NCBI GenBank assembly: GCA_030144725.1 | Contig: JASKMD010000006.1 | Span: forward strand, 6,575,360 to 6,639,359 | From: Haematococcus lacustris | Lineage: Eukaryota > Chlorophyta > Chlorophyceae > Chlamydomonadales > Haematococcaceae | Length of the DNA: 64,000 nucleotides | Direction of reading: 5' to 3' | In this document: positions 11,078 to 23,544 of the stretch, piece after piece | Numbering within the stretch: the stretch's first letter is position 1 | Layout of the letters: every line of letters begins with the position of its first letter | The notes under the pieces: generated by a model | Told to the model about the DNA's origin: nothing | The model's database searches: none | What the model saw: only the letters and a program-made list of their open reading frames with translations | Made by a program: the position numbers and the translations under genes

Positions 11078-14000
11078 ATGCAACATTCCCTATGTGCACT
11101 GTGCAGGTACATGCCTGCGTTCTCACATCCCAACAAAGGGCAAGTTGTGCAGGTAGAGGGCGCTGTAGTCAAGTTGGACCGATGCGTGCTCTGCAAGGTG
11201 TCGTCAGCACCATGCGTGGTTGGCAAATGGAAAGCATGGACAACTTTGTGCATGGCACCCAATGATGATGGGAGAGACACTGTTTGGGAGGTACTACGTG
11301 ATGCTCCAATGCTCGGCCAGGCCCATCTGCGCTATGAGCGCGGTGATGCTCTAGGGCCAGCCACCCTTGTTGACAAAACACTCCGAGCTGGCTGTGAGGC
11401 AATGCACCTCCCACTTGTAGCCCACTACAAATGTGTGCAGCGGGTGAAGGTGGAGGCTAACATTCGCTCTCAGCCACTTGCTCCGGTGTTGGGCAACAGC
11501 AGCAGCAGCATGTGCCAAGGGGGGGGGGGGCAAGGTGTGGGGCTGGGGCGGCGGGCACCACCATCCCCACGCTCCCCGCTACCTGCCCCGGTGTTGGGCA
11601 ACAGCGGCAGCAGCATGGGGCTGGGGGGGGCGGGGCAAGGTGTGGGGCTAGGGCAGTGGGCACCACCATCCCCACGCTCCCCGCCACCTGCCCCGGTGTT
11701 GGGCATCATCAGCAGCAGCAGCATGGGCCCTGGGGGGGTGGGGCAAAGTGTGGGGCCGAGGGGGGCGGGGCAAGGTGTGGGGCTGGGGCGGTGGGCACCA
11801 CCATCCCCACGCTCCCCGCCACCTGCCCCGGTGTTGGGCAACAGCGGCAGCAGTATGGGGCTGGGGGGGGCGGGGCAAGGTGTGGGGCTGGGGCAGTGGG
11901 CACCACCATCCCCACGCTCCCCGCCACCTGCCCCGGTGTTGGGCAACACCGGCAGCAGTATGGGGCTGGGGAGGGGGGGTGCAGGCGGGCAAGGTGTGGC
12001 GCCAACCCATCCCCTCATGGGGCCAAGGGGGGCCAAGAGTTGGGCATCCTTGTTGGCCCCCGCAGCCCCCACCCCGAAGCCTTCCCTTTCCCATGGTTCT
12101 ACCCCTGCCCAGCAGTGCGTGTTGGCCCAGTTGCTCTCCTTCGGGCTTGTACCGTATGACAACGCTGGGCAGGGCCGCTGTGGACTCGAGTCCTTGTGGC
12201 ATGGATTGGAATTTCCAGGCACAGCTATACAGGTGCGGTGTCATGTGCATGTTGAGTGTGGTGTGTTGTGTTGTTGTGTGTTGTGTCACGTAACCATGCA
12301 TCATGTATGACTAATATACGGGGTGCCGGTTTGCTTTTGTAGGGGGCGAGTCACGTGCGTGAACTTATGGTTGATGGTGTGTTTACACTTGTGGACCTGG
12401 CTGAGCAGCGGCAGAACCAGCTGGCAATAAGGGTTTTGCAAAGCATCGAGCAGAAGTTCCTACCCATTGAGTCCCCCATGTTCTCATGCCGCTGGCCTGA
12501 CCCTGTGAGCTTTGCGCAGTGGGGTCAGCACTTCGTCGATCCTGCGGCCTGGCTGGATCAGATCGGGCTCATTTGGGTTGTCATGTTATTGGGGATCACC
12601 GTTGTCGTCGTGGACCTCAACGAAGGGTTCATGCAGCACTACACGCCATGCAGCGTACTACACCATCTCATCGGTGACGATGCTGCAGCAGCAACAGCAG
12701 AGTTGCTGCCCCTCATCACACCCCGTCTCTCCTCCTCTCTGCGTGTGCGTGAAGTCGCGATGGTGGTAGAAGCCGACCGGCACTTCAGGGTGCTTCGCAC
12801 ACCTGATAACCGAGCTCTCACCTCTTTGCAGTATCTCATATCCAGTTGGCAACGTTTGACACCATTACCCGTCCGCCCAGCCCCACCAGCACCGGGCGGG
12901 GGGGGTGTCGCACCCGTCCGCCCAGCCCCACCAGCACCGGGCGGGGGGGGTGTCGCACCCGTCCGCCCAGCCCCACCAACACCGGGCGATGGGGGTGCCG
13001 CACCCGTCCGCCCAGTCCTACCAACACCGGGCGATGGGGGTGCCGCACCCGTCCGCCCAGCCCCACCAGCACCAGGCGGGGGTGGTGCTGCACCTGACCG
13101 TTACATCCCATCAGCTCATGGAAGGTACGTGGAGAAGAGACTCCCATTCCATTTAATACACCATAGCCAGACCAACAAACCAACGGCATCTGCAAACCAT
13201 TGCTGAGCATGCAACTACGCATTACATTACTAAGTACATCACATTGTATTGTATTACTAAGCATGCAACACATGGAGCATGGAGTGTGTGTTGCATTTGT
13301 TCACAGTGTGCCCACCGAGGCCGGTGCCGACCTGTCGTCACAACCCCATCCGCCTCAAACAGCCCCCACCCCGCCCACTACCCTCCACCACCTTCCAGAA
13401 CATACAACAAGCTCTTGTGCCCAGACGCCAGCCTTGTCCATCCCTAGCCTACGCGTCATCGCATTGAAGCGGGAGATCACCAGGCTTAAAAAGCAGCTTG
13501 CCAGGGCAAGAGCCACGTGTTTACCGCCCGTGGCCAGACTTGCCCTTGCCAGCCCAGCCCAGCCTCCAGCCCCCCCCGCGCAGCCGGCTGCTGCAGCCCT
13601 CCAAGCCAAGCCTCCTACCCATCCACCCCAGGCCTCACCTCCTACAACCCGTAACACAGCCGCGCTTCGTTCTCGTCTTGCATCTGCTGTCCTTGCTCGT
13701 TCACCAACGAGGAACCATGCTCGTATCACTGATGTTGCTCGAATGCGTTATGCAGCCATGGCCCACCAGCCTGCCCATACTGCTCCATTGGTTGCTGCTC
13801 CCATGGCTGCCGTTGACGCTCTTGCTCCAATGGCTGCAATGGCTCCTGATCCAATGGAGTTCACTGTAGGATGCTTCCACCCTCAAGCACAAGATTCTTA
13901 TCATGAAGCAATAGCCATTAAATCACACATGGAGGAAATGGGGTTATGGGGTGTGAAGGTGCAATTTGTCACTGTGGACAGCTGTAGCACTAACGTGGGC

Positions 14001-15840
14001 ACCAACAGAAGTGTAGTGACCCACTTATCTCACATGTTGCAAGTTGATGGCATTCAACAACACCCAGTGTACCCAGTCCATTGCTGCTGCCACATCCTTC
14101 ACAACACAGCCAAGCATGGTTTTGAGGTAGCCGGGAAGAGCAAGTTGTATAGTAGGGCAGGGTACAATACTGACTTGTATTGGGTGTTGGACCACATTAG
14201 CATAGAGTTCCGCAAGGACCCCTTGCCCGGCATTCCTTTGGTAGAGGAGGCGTGCATGACACGGTGGCTTACTTATGGCAGAATCGCTCTCTATTGTTGT
14301 GAGCACCACAGTAGCCTTGTCGCTGCCCTTGACAAGCGCATATCTACCTCTCCACCCAGCACATGGAGTACACCATCCCATACGAACCTGGTGGCACTAC
14401 AAGTGATGTTGACAGGTTCCTCTGAATTGCTAGTGCATTGCGCACTTCTTGCATCCATGAATCGTTGCTTCTTCCAGCCCTACATGTCATGGGCGCAAGC
14501 AGGCAAGAGCAGGCACTTTTGTCAGTGGCATTCCCGGCATCAACGGGAGTTGCATCTCCTTGATTGTGTATGCACAAAGCCTGAGGCAGGTCAGGAGCAA
14601 CATCATCCAATCCATGAGGTGTTCCAAGTTGGCAGTGATTTTCAGTTGACTGCCGACCAAGTTTGGACGATGGTGCATCCTATCATTCTTGAGACCCGCC
14701 GTTACTATACTGTGCGCATGAGCGTCATGGCAACCATGCCTTATAGCTTTGCCCAATTGGGCGATACTGATGTGTTGGCACGTCGGCACGCAGCAAGGCT
14801 GGTACTTGACCAACTCCCAAAGGACGCAATAACACCCCGTCTTCAACTGTTGGTGAGAGCAATACATACTATACGATATTGTGAGTTGAGTAGGTAGGAC
14901 TAAGGAGTATAGGCTAGATGGTATAGTCGACACATGGACGTATGGTAAGGATAGGATAAAGCATCAACTACTCATGTTCTCACAGTCATGTTCTCACAGT
15001 CCTTGTGGCAACTGTGCTCTGTGTTTGCAGTACACATCCCTTACTGGACATCTCACACCACGAACTGAAGAGCATCTAGCTCGGGTGTATCGTCCGGTGC
15101 CCATCACCAATGCGGGGTGCGAGACAGCTTTGAAGCCGTTGAGCAGCAGCAGAGTCGACAGGATGGGAGCGGCGCAGGTGGCAGCCCATGTCAAGGCCCA
15201 CACGGAGCCATTGCACACCTGGTACCAATACATAACAGAGGACAGCCTTGCAGCAAACAGAGCGGCGAAGCGTCGGCGCATGGCTGATGTCAAAACCCCT
15301 CCTTGCCTGCTGGTAGCCACCCCCATCAACACCACCGCCACCCCTTTGCTCTCAGCTGCAATCGAGGGTGCTGACACCCCCAACCCATCCCCCACTCCCA
15401 CCCCCGCCCCTCTCCCTAATTCCACTCCCCCCCCCTCTTCTACAACCAGGGCTGCAGCACAAGCTGTCAATACGCGCATGCTACAAGAGCAACAACGAAG
15501 ACATAAGCGTGCGGCCGCAGAGTTGTCCATTACCATGAGGTTTGCCTCAGCTGAGACTCGTCAGCGGTGCAAGGCCACGGCTGAGGAGCAACAACTGGCT
15601 GCAAAGGAGCAAGCCAACAATCGGGCAAAGATGGCGACACAACAACTCCAAGCCATCGCCATGTACCGTTCCATGATACAGCCATTGCCTCAAAACACAC
15701 TGAAGCTCAACCTACATCAACTGAGGCAATTATGGGGAATGGTGGGCAAGGGTCCGCCAGCAAGGACAGTTGGTGGGTTGCTTGATGCACTTGACTCAAC
15801 CGACACAAAGAACACATATGGACGGTGTTCAAACCTATAG
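11078..15840 (+). CDS. OTU-like cysteine protease fused to hAT-like transposase
   Basis: The exons 11078-12232, 12343-13124, 13307-14852 and 15031-15840 join in phase to 4293 nt (1430 aa). After a proline/glycine repeat region, residues about 360-535 look like an OTU protease: YDNAGQGRCGLESL supplies the nucleophile Cys near 368, and EADRHFRVL the His near 532. Residues about 865-1250 carry hAT-like transposase marks: VTVDSCSTNVG (first acidic residue near 870), PVHCCCHILHN, EACMTRWL, and a C-terminal ITNAGCETA block resembling the hAT dimerisation region. The C terminus is a basic, Gln-rich helix. The start at 11078 is a guess, and an upstream exon in the TIR is possible. The transposase family call is by motif only; a KDZ-type relative is the main alternative. 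Confidence 0.75.
11478..11985 (+). repeat. Tandem repeat of about 105 bp in transposase exon 1
   Basis: About five units encode a repeated block starting APVLGNSGSSMGLGG and ending APPSPRSPPP. One unit has a short internal expansion. The repeat stays in frame with the OTU domain that follows. Confidence 0.8.
12868..13092 (+). repeat. 45-bp tandem repeat in transposase exon 2
   Basis: Five exact-period 45 bp units encode PVRPAPPAPGGGGVA-like blocks, forming a linker between the OTU-like domain and the transposase part. Confidence 0.85.
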
Positions 15841-15984
15841 CAAAAGCGAGCCCTCAGGCTACACATCCTGCCCTTGTTGTGATGTGATATGGTTGGCGAG
15901 TAACTGCACGGTGTACATAGGAAGTTTTGCATGTGGTGATTTGTTGGGCAACGACATAGTTCACGGCATTGCCGTCTTTGGTTA

Positions 15985-16638
15985 TAACCGTGCCATAATT
16001 ACATACATTTTTAGAGCAAACTCATTTGAAGACAGGGCATTGCTGTGATCATTGTCAACACTCCCTATCAGTTTCGTAGCTAGATTTCACGTCCGTGCCC
16101 CTTGACACCACATAGTCAGTGATGGATGACATTCCCTGCCATTCTGCACCCACTGTGTGCATTGTGCTGCAACTAGTTCCAGTACATACCTTCTGCCATA
16201 ACAAGCCTAAAGGTGTACTTCCAGCTCAGGAGTCGCCCTGGCCAAAGCGATGGCCGGGTTTGCAGCAACCCTGCATGGATGCAGTCGGGTCCTCGCTTAG
16301 TGAGCCTCACGCGCTCAAATTTGCAGCTACGCAACGGAACAAACGCATATGCTCTTACCTGCACCGTCGGCCTGTCTACCTGCACGGGGCAAAAAAGTCA
16401 GCACTTCAGCGGTTTCAAGCTTTGCGATGTGCCCTGGGTCTATCATACCGCTCTCTGTCGACTGGACAGTTCATAAGGCTTCACTTGGTGCAGATGCTTG
16501 GCGGGCTTGGGGGTTGGACATCCGTCAGGGAGCTAGAGGCGACGCGCTGAGCCCAGCGGTGCAAGTCTTACATGTTGGGATGGCCTGTACGTGATATGCG
16601 AAAAATATTTGAATTTCCTCAGGACGTGTCACAGCTGA
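15985..16638 (-). repeat. Right terminal inverted repeat (about 650 bp)
   Basis: Reverse-complement partner of 10372-11020, ending CAGCTGA and followed by the TTCACAC duplication. Confidence 0.8.
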
Positions 16639-16696
16639 TTCACACGCGAATTCTACACGATTCAAACGCGCAGGAGTGAGGCTGCGCTAAGCCACA

Positions 16697-18567
16697 GACC
16701 CCGTTTCCAATGAAGGAGCCAGAGCCGGAGCCAGAGCCGGAGCCAGAGCCGGAGCAAAGAGCCAGAGCCGGAGCCGGAGCTCCCAAAGAGCCCAGAAATG
16801 GCTCTAACCGCCGGCCAACCGTCGGCTCCGCCGACCCCCGTTTCCAATGAAAGTGCCAAGAGCCGGAGCCAGGAGCCAGATTCGCTCCTAGATGCGCTCT
16901 TGGAAGCCCCATGCAGTCCCTTCGGGCTCTGCGGCTCGAGGGCCACGGAGCTCGGAGCCGGAGCCGGAGCCCAAAAATAAGTTTCTTGCATCGAACAGGG
17001 CTCCCAACAGGGCTCGCAACAGGGCTCCCAGGAGGAGTCAAGGGTGGCCCAGCAAGATGAGTTGTTTGCGGAGCAGACGTTTGCCCAGGTCCAGGGCAAG
17101 ACCAACGGGGACGAGATGTTGTCTGCATCCTTAAATGATAATTCAGCGCGCCTAGGAGGCCGCAAGATCCTGAACAGGTCCTGAACAGAGCCGCCTACGC
17201 CGAAGCTGGTTGCGTAGCCGTCTGGAAGTGGAACGAAAGGCGCACAGGCAAGGACCTTTAGCTAGAACACCAAAGCAGCAAATCATGTTGCAAGAGTTGC
17301 AAGCAGCAAGCAGCAAGAGCAAGCAGCAAGCAGCAAGAGCTAGCAGCAGCATACAAGCAACATCTTGGCAATTGCATGTTGTTGTTGATGATGTTGTTGT
17401 TGTTCCAGGTGGTGGTGAGGAGGATGAGTTCTGGAAGCTGATCAGCAGTGCACAGGTTGCCATCTTGCCATACCAGCTCCACATCTTGCCATTGCAGCTC
17501 CACGCCCGCTCACCTCCCCCAACCACGGGGTCAGCGGTGGTGCACGCAGACGCCCATCACCAGCTGCAGCCAGCATTGGCGTTCCGCGTGCACCACCAAC
17601 CAGCAAAGCCAAGCAACAGGTGCAGCAGCACCCCCTGGCTAACGCTGGTGGGGTGCACGTGCTTTGTGGGGCGGCTGGGTTGCAGCCTGGTGGGGCGGCT
17701 GGGCTGCAACCTGGTGGGTTGAAGGGGGTGCTGCCTGGTGGGGCGCCTGGGCTGCAGCTTGGTGGAATGCACGTGCTTGGTGGGTTGCAGGGGGTGTTGC
17801 TGGGGGGGTGCTGGGCGTGGGTCTTTCCCCTTGGGCCAATGGGGCCGCCGTCGCCACTACAGCAGTAGCGGGGAGCCCGTTGGCTCCCATCACCCCTCAC
17901 GGCACGCAGGCCACAGGTCACAGTTATGTCAGCATGATGTTGGGTCTCTGTAGCTCATCTGTAGGGTTGTATAATGCCACATTGTGTAGGTAATCCTGTG
18001 ACCTGGTGACCTGTGACCCAGTAATCCTGTGACCCACGGTGTAAGCAAGTCCCTAGTTTAAGTCTTGTTTGTCCCACTGTCTAAGTCCCACTGTTTCAGT
18101 CTTGTGACAAGCCTCTGCGACAAGCCTCTGTGACACGGTAAGGATATCGGGATAAAATGTCTTGTAGTCCCTGGGCACTTTCCAGTATTCGCTAAGACGA
18201 TTATAGCGCCCGCGCAAGGTTCCGACCAACGCAAGTCAGGCATCGGACATGTCCCCAAACATTGGCCATGCCCTTGCCTTGTGCCCTCCGTTTGAAACCA
18301 CTCCACAATCAAGACGATGACCCGGGCTATCTGCTGCCTCCACCGCCGACGTGCAGCCTGGCGTCGTGCGTCCATTTGTAAAAGCAGGCGTGGGGTGGAT
18401 AGCGGAGCTGCCCTTAGCTGCGGCTGCGGGGCTGCGGGATGGGCAGGCTCTGGGCAACCACCTTAACGACCGGGCTCTTTCCATTGGAAACGGGGTCGCC
18501 GGAGCACCCAAAAAGTGAGAACTAGCTCTGGCTCTGGCTCCGGCTCTGGCCCATTGGAAACGGGGTC
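16697..18567. mobile_element. Small DNA transposon, GACCCCGTTTCC ends (outer copy)
   Basis: The left end GACCCCGTTTCCAATG is mirrored at the right end by CATTGGAAACGGGGTC. Inverted similarity extends about 45 bp through GAGCCAGAGCCGG-type repeats. ACA lies immediately outside both ends (16694-16696 and 18568-18570), consistent with a 3 bp target duplication. The element holds a second, inner copy. No transposase is recognisable, so it is probably non-autonomous. Confidence 0.7.
16833..18497. mobile_element. Inner copy of the same element, nested
   Basis: The second pair of ends (left GACCCCCGTTTCCAATGAA, right TTCCATTGGAAACGGGGTC) lies inside the outer copy and is flanked by GCC on both sides. 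Interior: an AGCAAGCAGCAAGAG region, a GGTGGGGCGGCTGGG minisatellite at about 17640-17800, and open frames of no recognised family. The matching 3 bp flanks in both copies support the boundaries. Confidence 0.65.
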
Positions 18568-21502
18568 ACACGCTGAGCCGATTGGGCTTCTTGCCGGGTA
18601 TCCGACCTTGCCGACCCTGCGGGCTTGATGTACGTTGACCCAGTAGCAATGAGTCCCTGTTCAAGGCGATGGATAGTGCGCGATGTGCGAGGAGCCCGAC
18701 CCCATGTCCAACATCGTGACCAACATGCGCTGGCTCAGGGGCTCTGAAACTAGGAGGAGACCACGGCATGAGCACAGCAGTGGCAACTGCATCGATCCCT
18801 TGTTGATTAGGCTCCAAGAGGTGGACTCACCCTCCTCCATGCTGCCCATCCTGCCGATGTCAGTCTGACAACCATCGAACTGTATCGGACTCTCCAGCCC
18901 TGCGTCGCTGGCTAGGAAACTCAACTGTGGACCCCCTGCGAGGTTCTCAACTCTTGTTGAGTTCAGTCAATAGGGGTTTTAAAGACTGGTGTGTGCACAT
19001 GCCTGCAGGCATGGGCTTGTCCTCCAAATCCCACCTCTACAAGTGGAAGGGGTGCCATGCTGCCTGCTGTGCGTATTGTGTAAAGTCAATGCCAGCCAAT
19101 ATGTCTGAAGTCTTCTCGGCCTGAAGCAACCTGGAGCCTTCACAGGTTTCCATTGGCCCACAGAACTTGCGCTGAGGCTGATGCAGCTGCGCTTGCTGTG
19201 GGTGGCAAGCGCCGGCGGCTGCTGGGGCAGGAGCCAGCTCCAGCTTATGCCCAGTCTCTGCTCCACACCCGCGCAAGCAGCTGCACATCCTGGGCCAGCC
19301 CAAGCGCCCTGCCCCCACCAACTCCCTTACCAACCACCCTCGCACCCCTCACAGCAGCTGCAGGGCAGGGCCATCACAGTCCTAGCTGCAGGGGTACAGC
19401 CAACACCACTTGGCCCTGCCTGCACTGTTGCGCCAGCCGGGGCTCTCCATCCTCGCTAGGCCTGCCACCAACCCTCTGACCTCACCTGCTGAGGAGCAGC
19501 AGCCCATCATGTGAGTGCCCTCTGCTGGATGACGGGCTGACATGGCAAGCCAGCTGCACAACATCAGCTGCACACTCACGTTGCAGCCTGGTTTTGCCAC
19601 TCCACATAGCACCACACCCTTGTGGCAGCGCCTCTCGTCATGCAGACACACTACTCAGGAGCAGGACGAGCCGACCATGCCCCCTAGCATGCCCCAGCAG
19701 CAGCAGGGTTGGGCCACTGCAAGGTGCGCTTTTCACTCCTCAGCCCTTACTTCCACCAAGCATGCCTTGCACCAGCCCTGCCCTCCCCTGGCAACGGAAG
19801 GATCTTGACTTTGCCCCTGGCGGGAGCCGTTGCTGCCACCCCAGCTGTCCTCCCGGGTGCAGCAGGCGCTGCCCCTCAGCCGCCCCCCCACCAGGGGGTT
19901 GCTGACCCCCCTGTGGCTGTGGGGGAGGACGAAACCCTCACCGCAGCTGCCTCTCCCTTCCTTGACCCATTTGGTGAGTTTAAGCAGCAGGAACGTGGGT
20001 GGCAAGCGCATCAAGAGCGTCAGCCATAGCAGGCCCCCCTCCCTTCTCCCCTCCCCTCTCCCCTCCTGGCCCTCCCTCTGTCCCGCTGCCTTCACCCCCT
20101 CCCCTCCCTTTCCCATCGTCCATCCCCGTCCCACCACCTCCCAGCAAAACCCAGCCCCTGAGCGCCACAGCTGTGCGGCAGTTCTTCCTGCGTCCTTGTG
20201 AGCCTGGCCAGCAGCCTGATCTTGCCTGCTCTCTGCTGCAGGGATCCAGGGTGAGTGGTCACAGACGGCATGTACATGTGCCCAATGCATGACCCCCGCA
20301 CGAAGGGGTGTACCAGGCCCTCCATTGTAAAGCCCTTTGTGGCCATGACCTTGTTCAATCAGAAGAGGGATGACAAGCATTGGGATGTGGAGTGCCTCGC
20401 CCTTCTGTGCTCATATGCACCAGATAGCGTGAAGCAGCTGTGCACATCATGCAAGAAGTTGAGCGTGCATATGTTTAAACGAGTATTGCAAGGCAGTGTT
20501 GTATGTGCCCAGCCGGCACCTTGCGTGCTGACCTACGGTACATGGTGCTGGAGCTTCTGAGTGAGCAGGCGGAGTGCGATCGAGCTGGCTGTGTAAGTTG
20601 ACGTTGAGAAAACTGGGCTCCATGCAAGTGTACTGCAGCGGAGAACTCTGCATCCTGCGTTGTGGGTGTTGTGAAGCAGGACTTGAAAGGCCCATCGCGC
20701 AGAGCGGAACTGTTCGCGTGCCTGGCAGACTGCCGGTCACCGTGGGTGCCAGCAGGTCGGGCGCGCAGGCGCAAGCGCGACGCAGAAATAAGGCGTTCTG
20801 CGCCAAAATGACAACTCAGCTTTCACCAGGCACGCCACAAATCCTAACGTCCCTTGGGTGGTGGTCCAATGGGAGGGGTGACCGTATGATCTACCCCCCC
20901 CTCCCTGACCCAGCCCCAACAACCTCCGCTGCTTGGCCACCTCATACCGCATGCCATCAGTAGGCAACACCCCACCCGCACCCTGCAGCCAGGACACCGC
21001 CAACCCCGCACATTCCGCGCTACCCAGCTGCGCTCACGATCAGTCCAGGCTGGACTACCACCCAGGTACGGGATGACCGCGGATGTCCTCCAAGGTATCC
21101 CGCCCGTCCGCAAGCACAGTGACCCGCGTGTACCAGCTGCGCACCATGAGGCCCAGAAGCAAGCTCCCGAGCAGGCCACCACCCAAGCCTCGATTAGCTT
21201 GATGAGGCGCGTCTCGACCACATTGGACGACACAACCGCTTCCGCCTCTGAACTCGCAGGGACCACCCCCCTCATCACGGGATGAAGCTTGCATTTCTTG
21301 GCATGCCAATGGTTGTTGTAGTAGCGGGCCTAGCGCTCTAAACCGCTGGTGTGCTTGTTCTGCTGCGCCTGGCTTAGTTCAGGCTGAGTGTCGAGCTCGC
21401 AGTCCACCTTACTGTCCGAGACAATACGATTACGTTTACGCTGTCTCTTTCGCTGCATTCCCTAACAAGCTCGACATCGACATATCAGTTCTATGTTACA
21501 TA
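18568..21502. other. Unassigned region with exon-like segments
   Basis: No gene could be completed. Plus-strand segments that look spliced or coding are about 19163-19310 (EADAAALAVGGKRRRLLG), about 19800-19974 ending at a GTGAGT donor, and 20255-20560 (DVECLALLCSYAPDSVKQL). CT-rich sequence fills 20030-20130. I could not link these or assign a family. They may be remains of a host gene or of old elements. Confidence 0.3.
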
Positions 21503-22006
21503 CAGTGATGGGTAATACGTGTATCGATACAGGAAATACAAGAAAATACAAGAAAAAACGAGTATTTTTGGTATCGATACAATACAGCGATACAGAGGCT
21601 GGTCACCCCCGCCATTGGCCCCGCAATTCACTTTTTGGCACCGTCTTTGATCCGCTGCATGTAATTCTTCCACCATTGGGCTCTACTTCTCACAACGGTG
21701 TCGCTAGCAGGTTAGGCCCTCTTTTGTCGATTGTACTGCATTGTCTCGACGACTTGATTAGCTTCGCTATGTCATTCTCCATCCGTTTGTATGCGTGTCG
21801 CAACAGGAGAGATGAATTGGTGGCCGGGGCATTTCCGTGCCGAGCAGCCTTTGCTGCCGTTGGACTGGGCAACTCGCGAATACATATCAGGTAAGCACGG
21901 GGTGCTGTTTCTTAGTGCGTTTTGCATACAATGTCAACACATGCAACCAAATCTGCTGACCTCCACAGGTGCTTGGCTGTTGTGAAGATCAGCATCAAAC
22001 CCACAG

Positions 22007-22215
22007 TGTAGCGAACGGCTCCTCGAAGCCTAGCTCGCCTCACGGTACTTCTGTACTGCAGTGTGACATGGTGGGCGAAAGGGGCAGGTGGGCCTTCGTG
22101 CACACCTGCTTCAGAGGTTCGACTCCTCGGGGGAAACGTTCTAAACCCTGGCCGTGTCATGCTGTGGGAAAGAAGGTAGTTATCGGTTCTCGGCGGTGTG
22201 CCTTAGCACGCTACA
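22007..22215 (+). repeat. 5' LTR
   Basis: 209 bp, TG...CA ends, no difference seen from the 3' LTR. It contains GGTTCGACTCC (22116-22126), a perfect match to the polymerase III B-box consensus. Confidence 0.95.
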
Positions 22216-22266
22216 TTTTGGTTTCCGACCGACGTTGCTACTAACGCCACCTTCTCTCCTAAGCAA

Positions 22267-23390
22267 ATGACTGCCAAAAAGGAACCTCCGCATGGCGGGG
22301 ACCAACGGACGGAGAACACTCCATTTGGAGATCAAGCCTTTGTTTCTCCACGCCCAGCAGTTGCAGTTGAGCATCATCAGCTGATAGGAGCAACTGCGCA
22401 CCTGAAAGCCTTCCCAAACAAAGCCGTTCGGATTGGAGCTGAGCTCGCTGGATTGGAGCGTCTCTATGGCCAACAAAACGCGGTGGTGAGTGGTGAGCAG
22501 ATTGTGGCAGCGATTCGCAGCGAGTAGCTCGACCTGAACCTGAGTTGGACCTGAGTGGTGCTTCTACTACTAAAGTTGCACTTGCTGCACCAGCCTTGTC
22601 GACCGCTGCACCTAATGCACATGTCGCACTCGCTGCGCCACATTCGACGCCAGTAGAGGGTTTGCCCTCGTCTCAGGTTGCTTTGCCTGCCAATGCACCA
22701 CTCACTGTGTCAGCCTCCTCGCCCAGGTTTAAGGTCCCAAGTCCTGACATGAGGACAGACCTGTGTCTTGCCACATCTCGGGTAACAGAGACTCTCTGTG
22801 AGGATCTTGAGGTCCTTTGTGCATATCTGTGCATAGACCCGGCTGATGCATTGACCAACTTCTTGACAGGCAAGGCATGAGAGGTGTGGTGCCTTGCCAC
22901 TGGGAATGCCCACATCCTTGCTCATGGCACTAGGCCAACATGGGCATACCTGCGCTCTTCTTTCAAGGAGATGGTTGGTGGTGGCCTACGCAATGTTTTC
23001 AGATGTGCACCGCAGGAGGTTGTTGTACCCTTGTTCACTGTGCATGTCAGCAGGTTCTACCCTCAATGCCTACATCACAGACTTCAGAAGTACTCTGACT
23101 GTGGCAAGTGCCACCTGCATGGCGTCATTGATGCTGGTTACCACCTTCATTAGGGGTCTTACCCCGAAGGTGCAAGCACATGATCTTGCACTTATGCATG
23201 ACCCCACACTTACTGATGCTATTTAGGTTGCTGTGAATGCACAGAAGATACTCTTTGCAGTAGCCACCATGCAAGTGGGACGTCGCCCACCTGCACCACC
23301 TATGGTTGCCTTTGTGCCCCATAAGCAGATGGACCGTATGCCAAGGCTTCTTTTGCCCAGCTGAAGGATGTGCTCCTGCGACCCCTCGTG
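22267..23390 (+). pseudogene. gag remnant with frame breaks
   Basis: Open pieces (22267-22527, 22545-22880, 22894-23226 and on to about 23390) lie in different frames and are separated by stops. The segment around 23050-23260 (STLNAYITDFRS, TFIRGLTPKVQAHD) resembles the helical capsid part of Ty3-type Gag. No zinc knuckle was seen. Given the identical LTRs, the breaks were probably present before or arose soon after insertion. Confidence 0.6.
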
Positions 23391-23544
23391 GCCCATACTG
23401 GAATGTCCATAGCGACAGCAACAGCCGCCACAGCAGTCAAGGTGGGGGTTGTCCTGCTGAGCGTTCTGCCCTTGCCCCCCATGCTCCTATGCTCACAGAT
23501 GAGGCAAATCTGCCCATGGGTCATGCAGTAGACGATGGTGTCTT

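Larger units (their letters stand above)
10372..16638 (+). mobile_element. 6.3 kb hAT-like DNA transposon with long TIRs and OTU-transposase gene
   Basis: Both ends carry CAGCTGTGACAC in inverted orientation, and the element is flanked by TTCACAC on both sides (10365-10371 and 16639-16645), a target-site duplication of at least 7 bp. Inverted similarity runs inward for about 650 bp at each end (10372-11020 against 15985-16638), far longer than the short TIRs usual for hAT. A single four-exon gene fills the interior on the plus strand. The CAG-starting ends, duplication size and transposase motifs fit the hAT superfamily. The long TIRs and the protease fusion are unusual. Confidence 0.82.

Noticed and set aside
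13200..14897. Transposase as an independent single-exon gene starting at 13200
   Set aside because: An in-phase splice from 13124 to 13307 joins it to the OTU exon, and the sequence before 13307 is intron-like.
21990..22250. The LTR as a tRNA gene
   Set aside because: It has a B-box match, but no acceptor, D or anticodon stem can be drawn around it.
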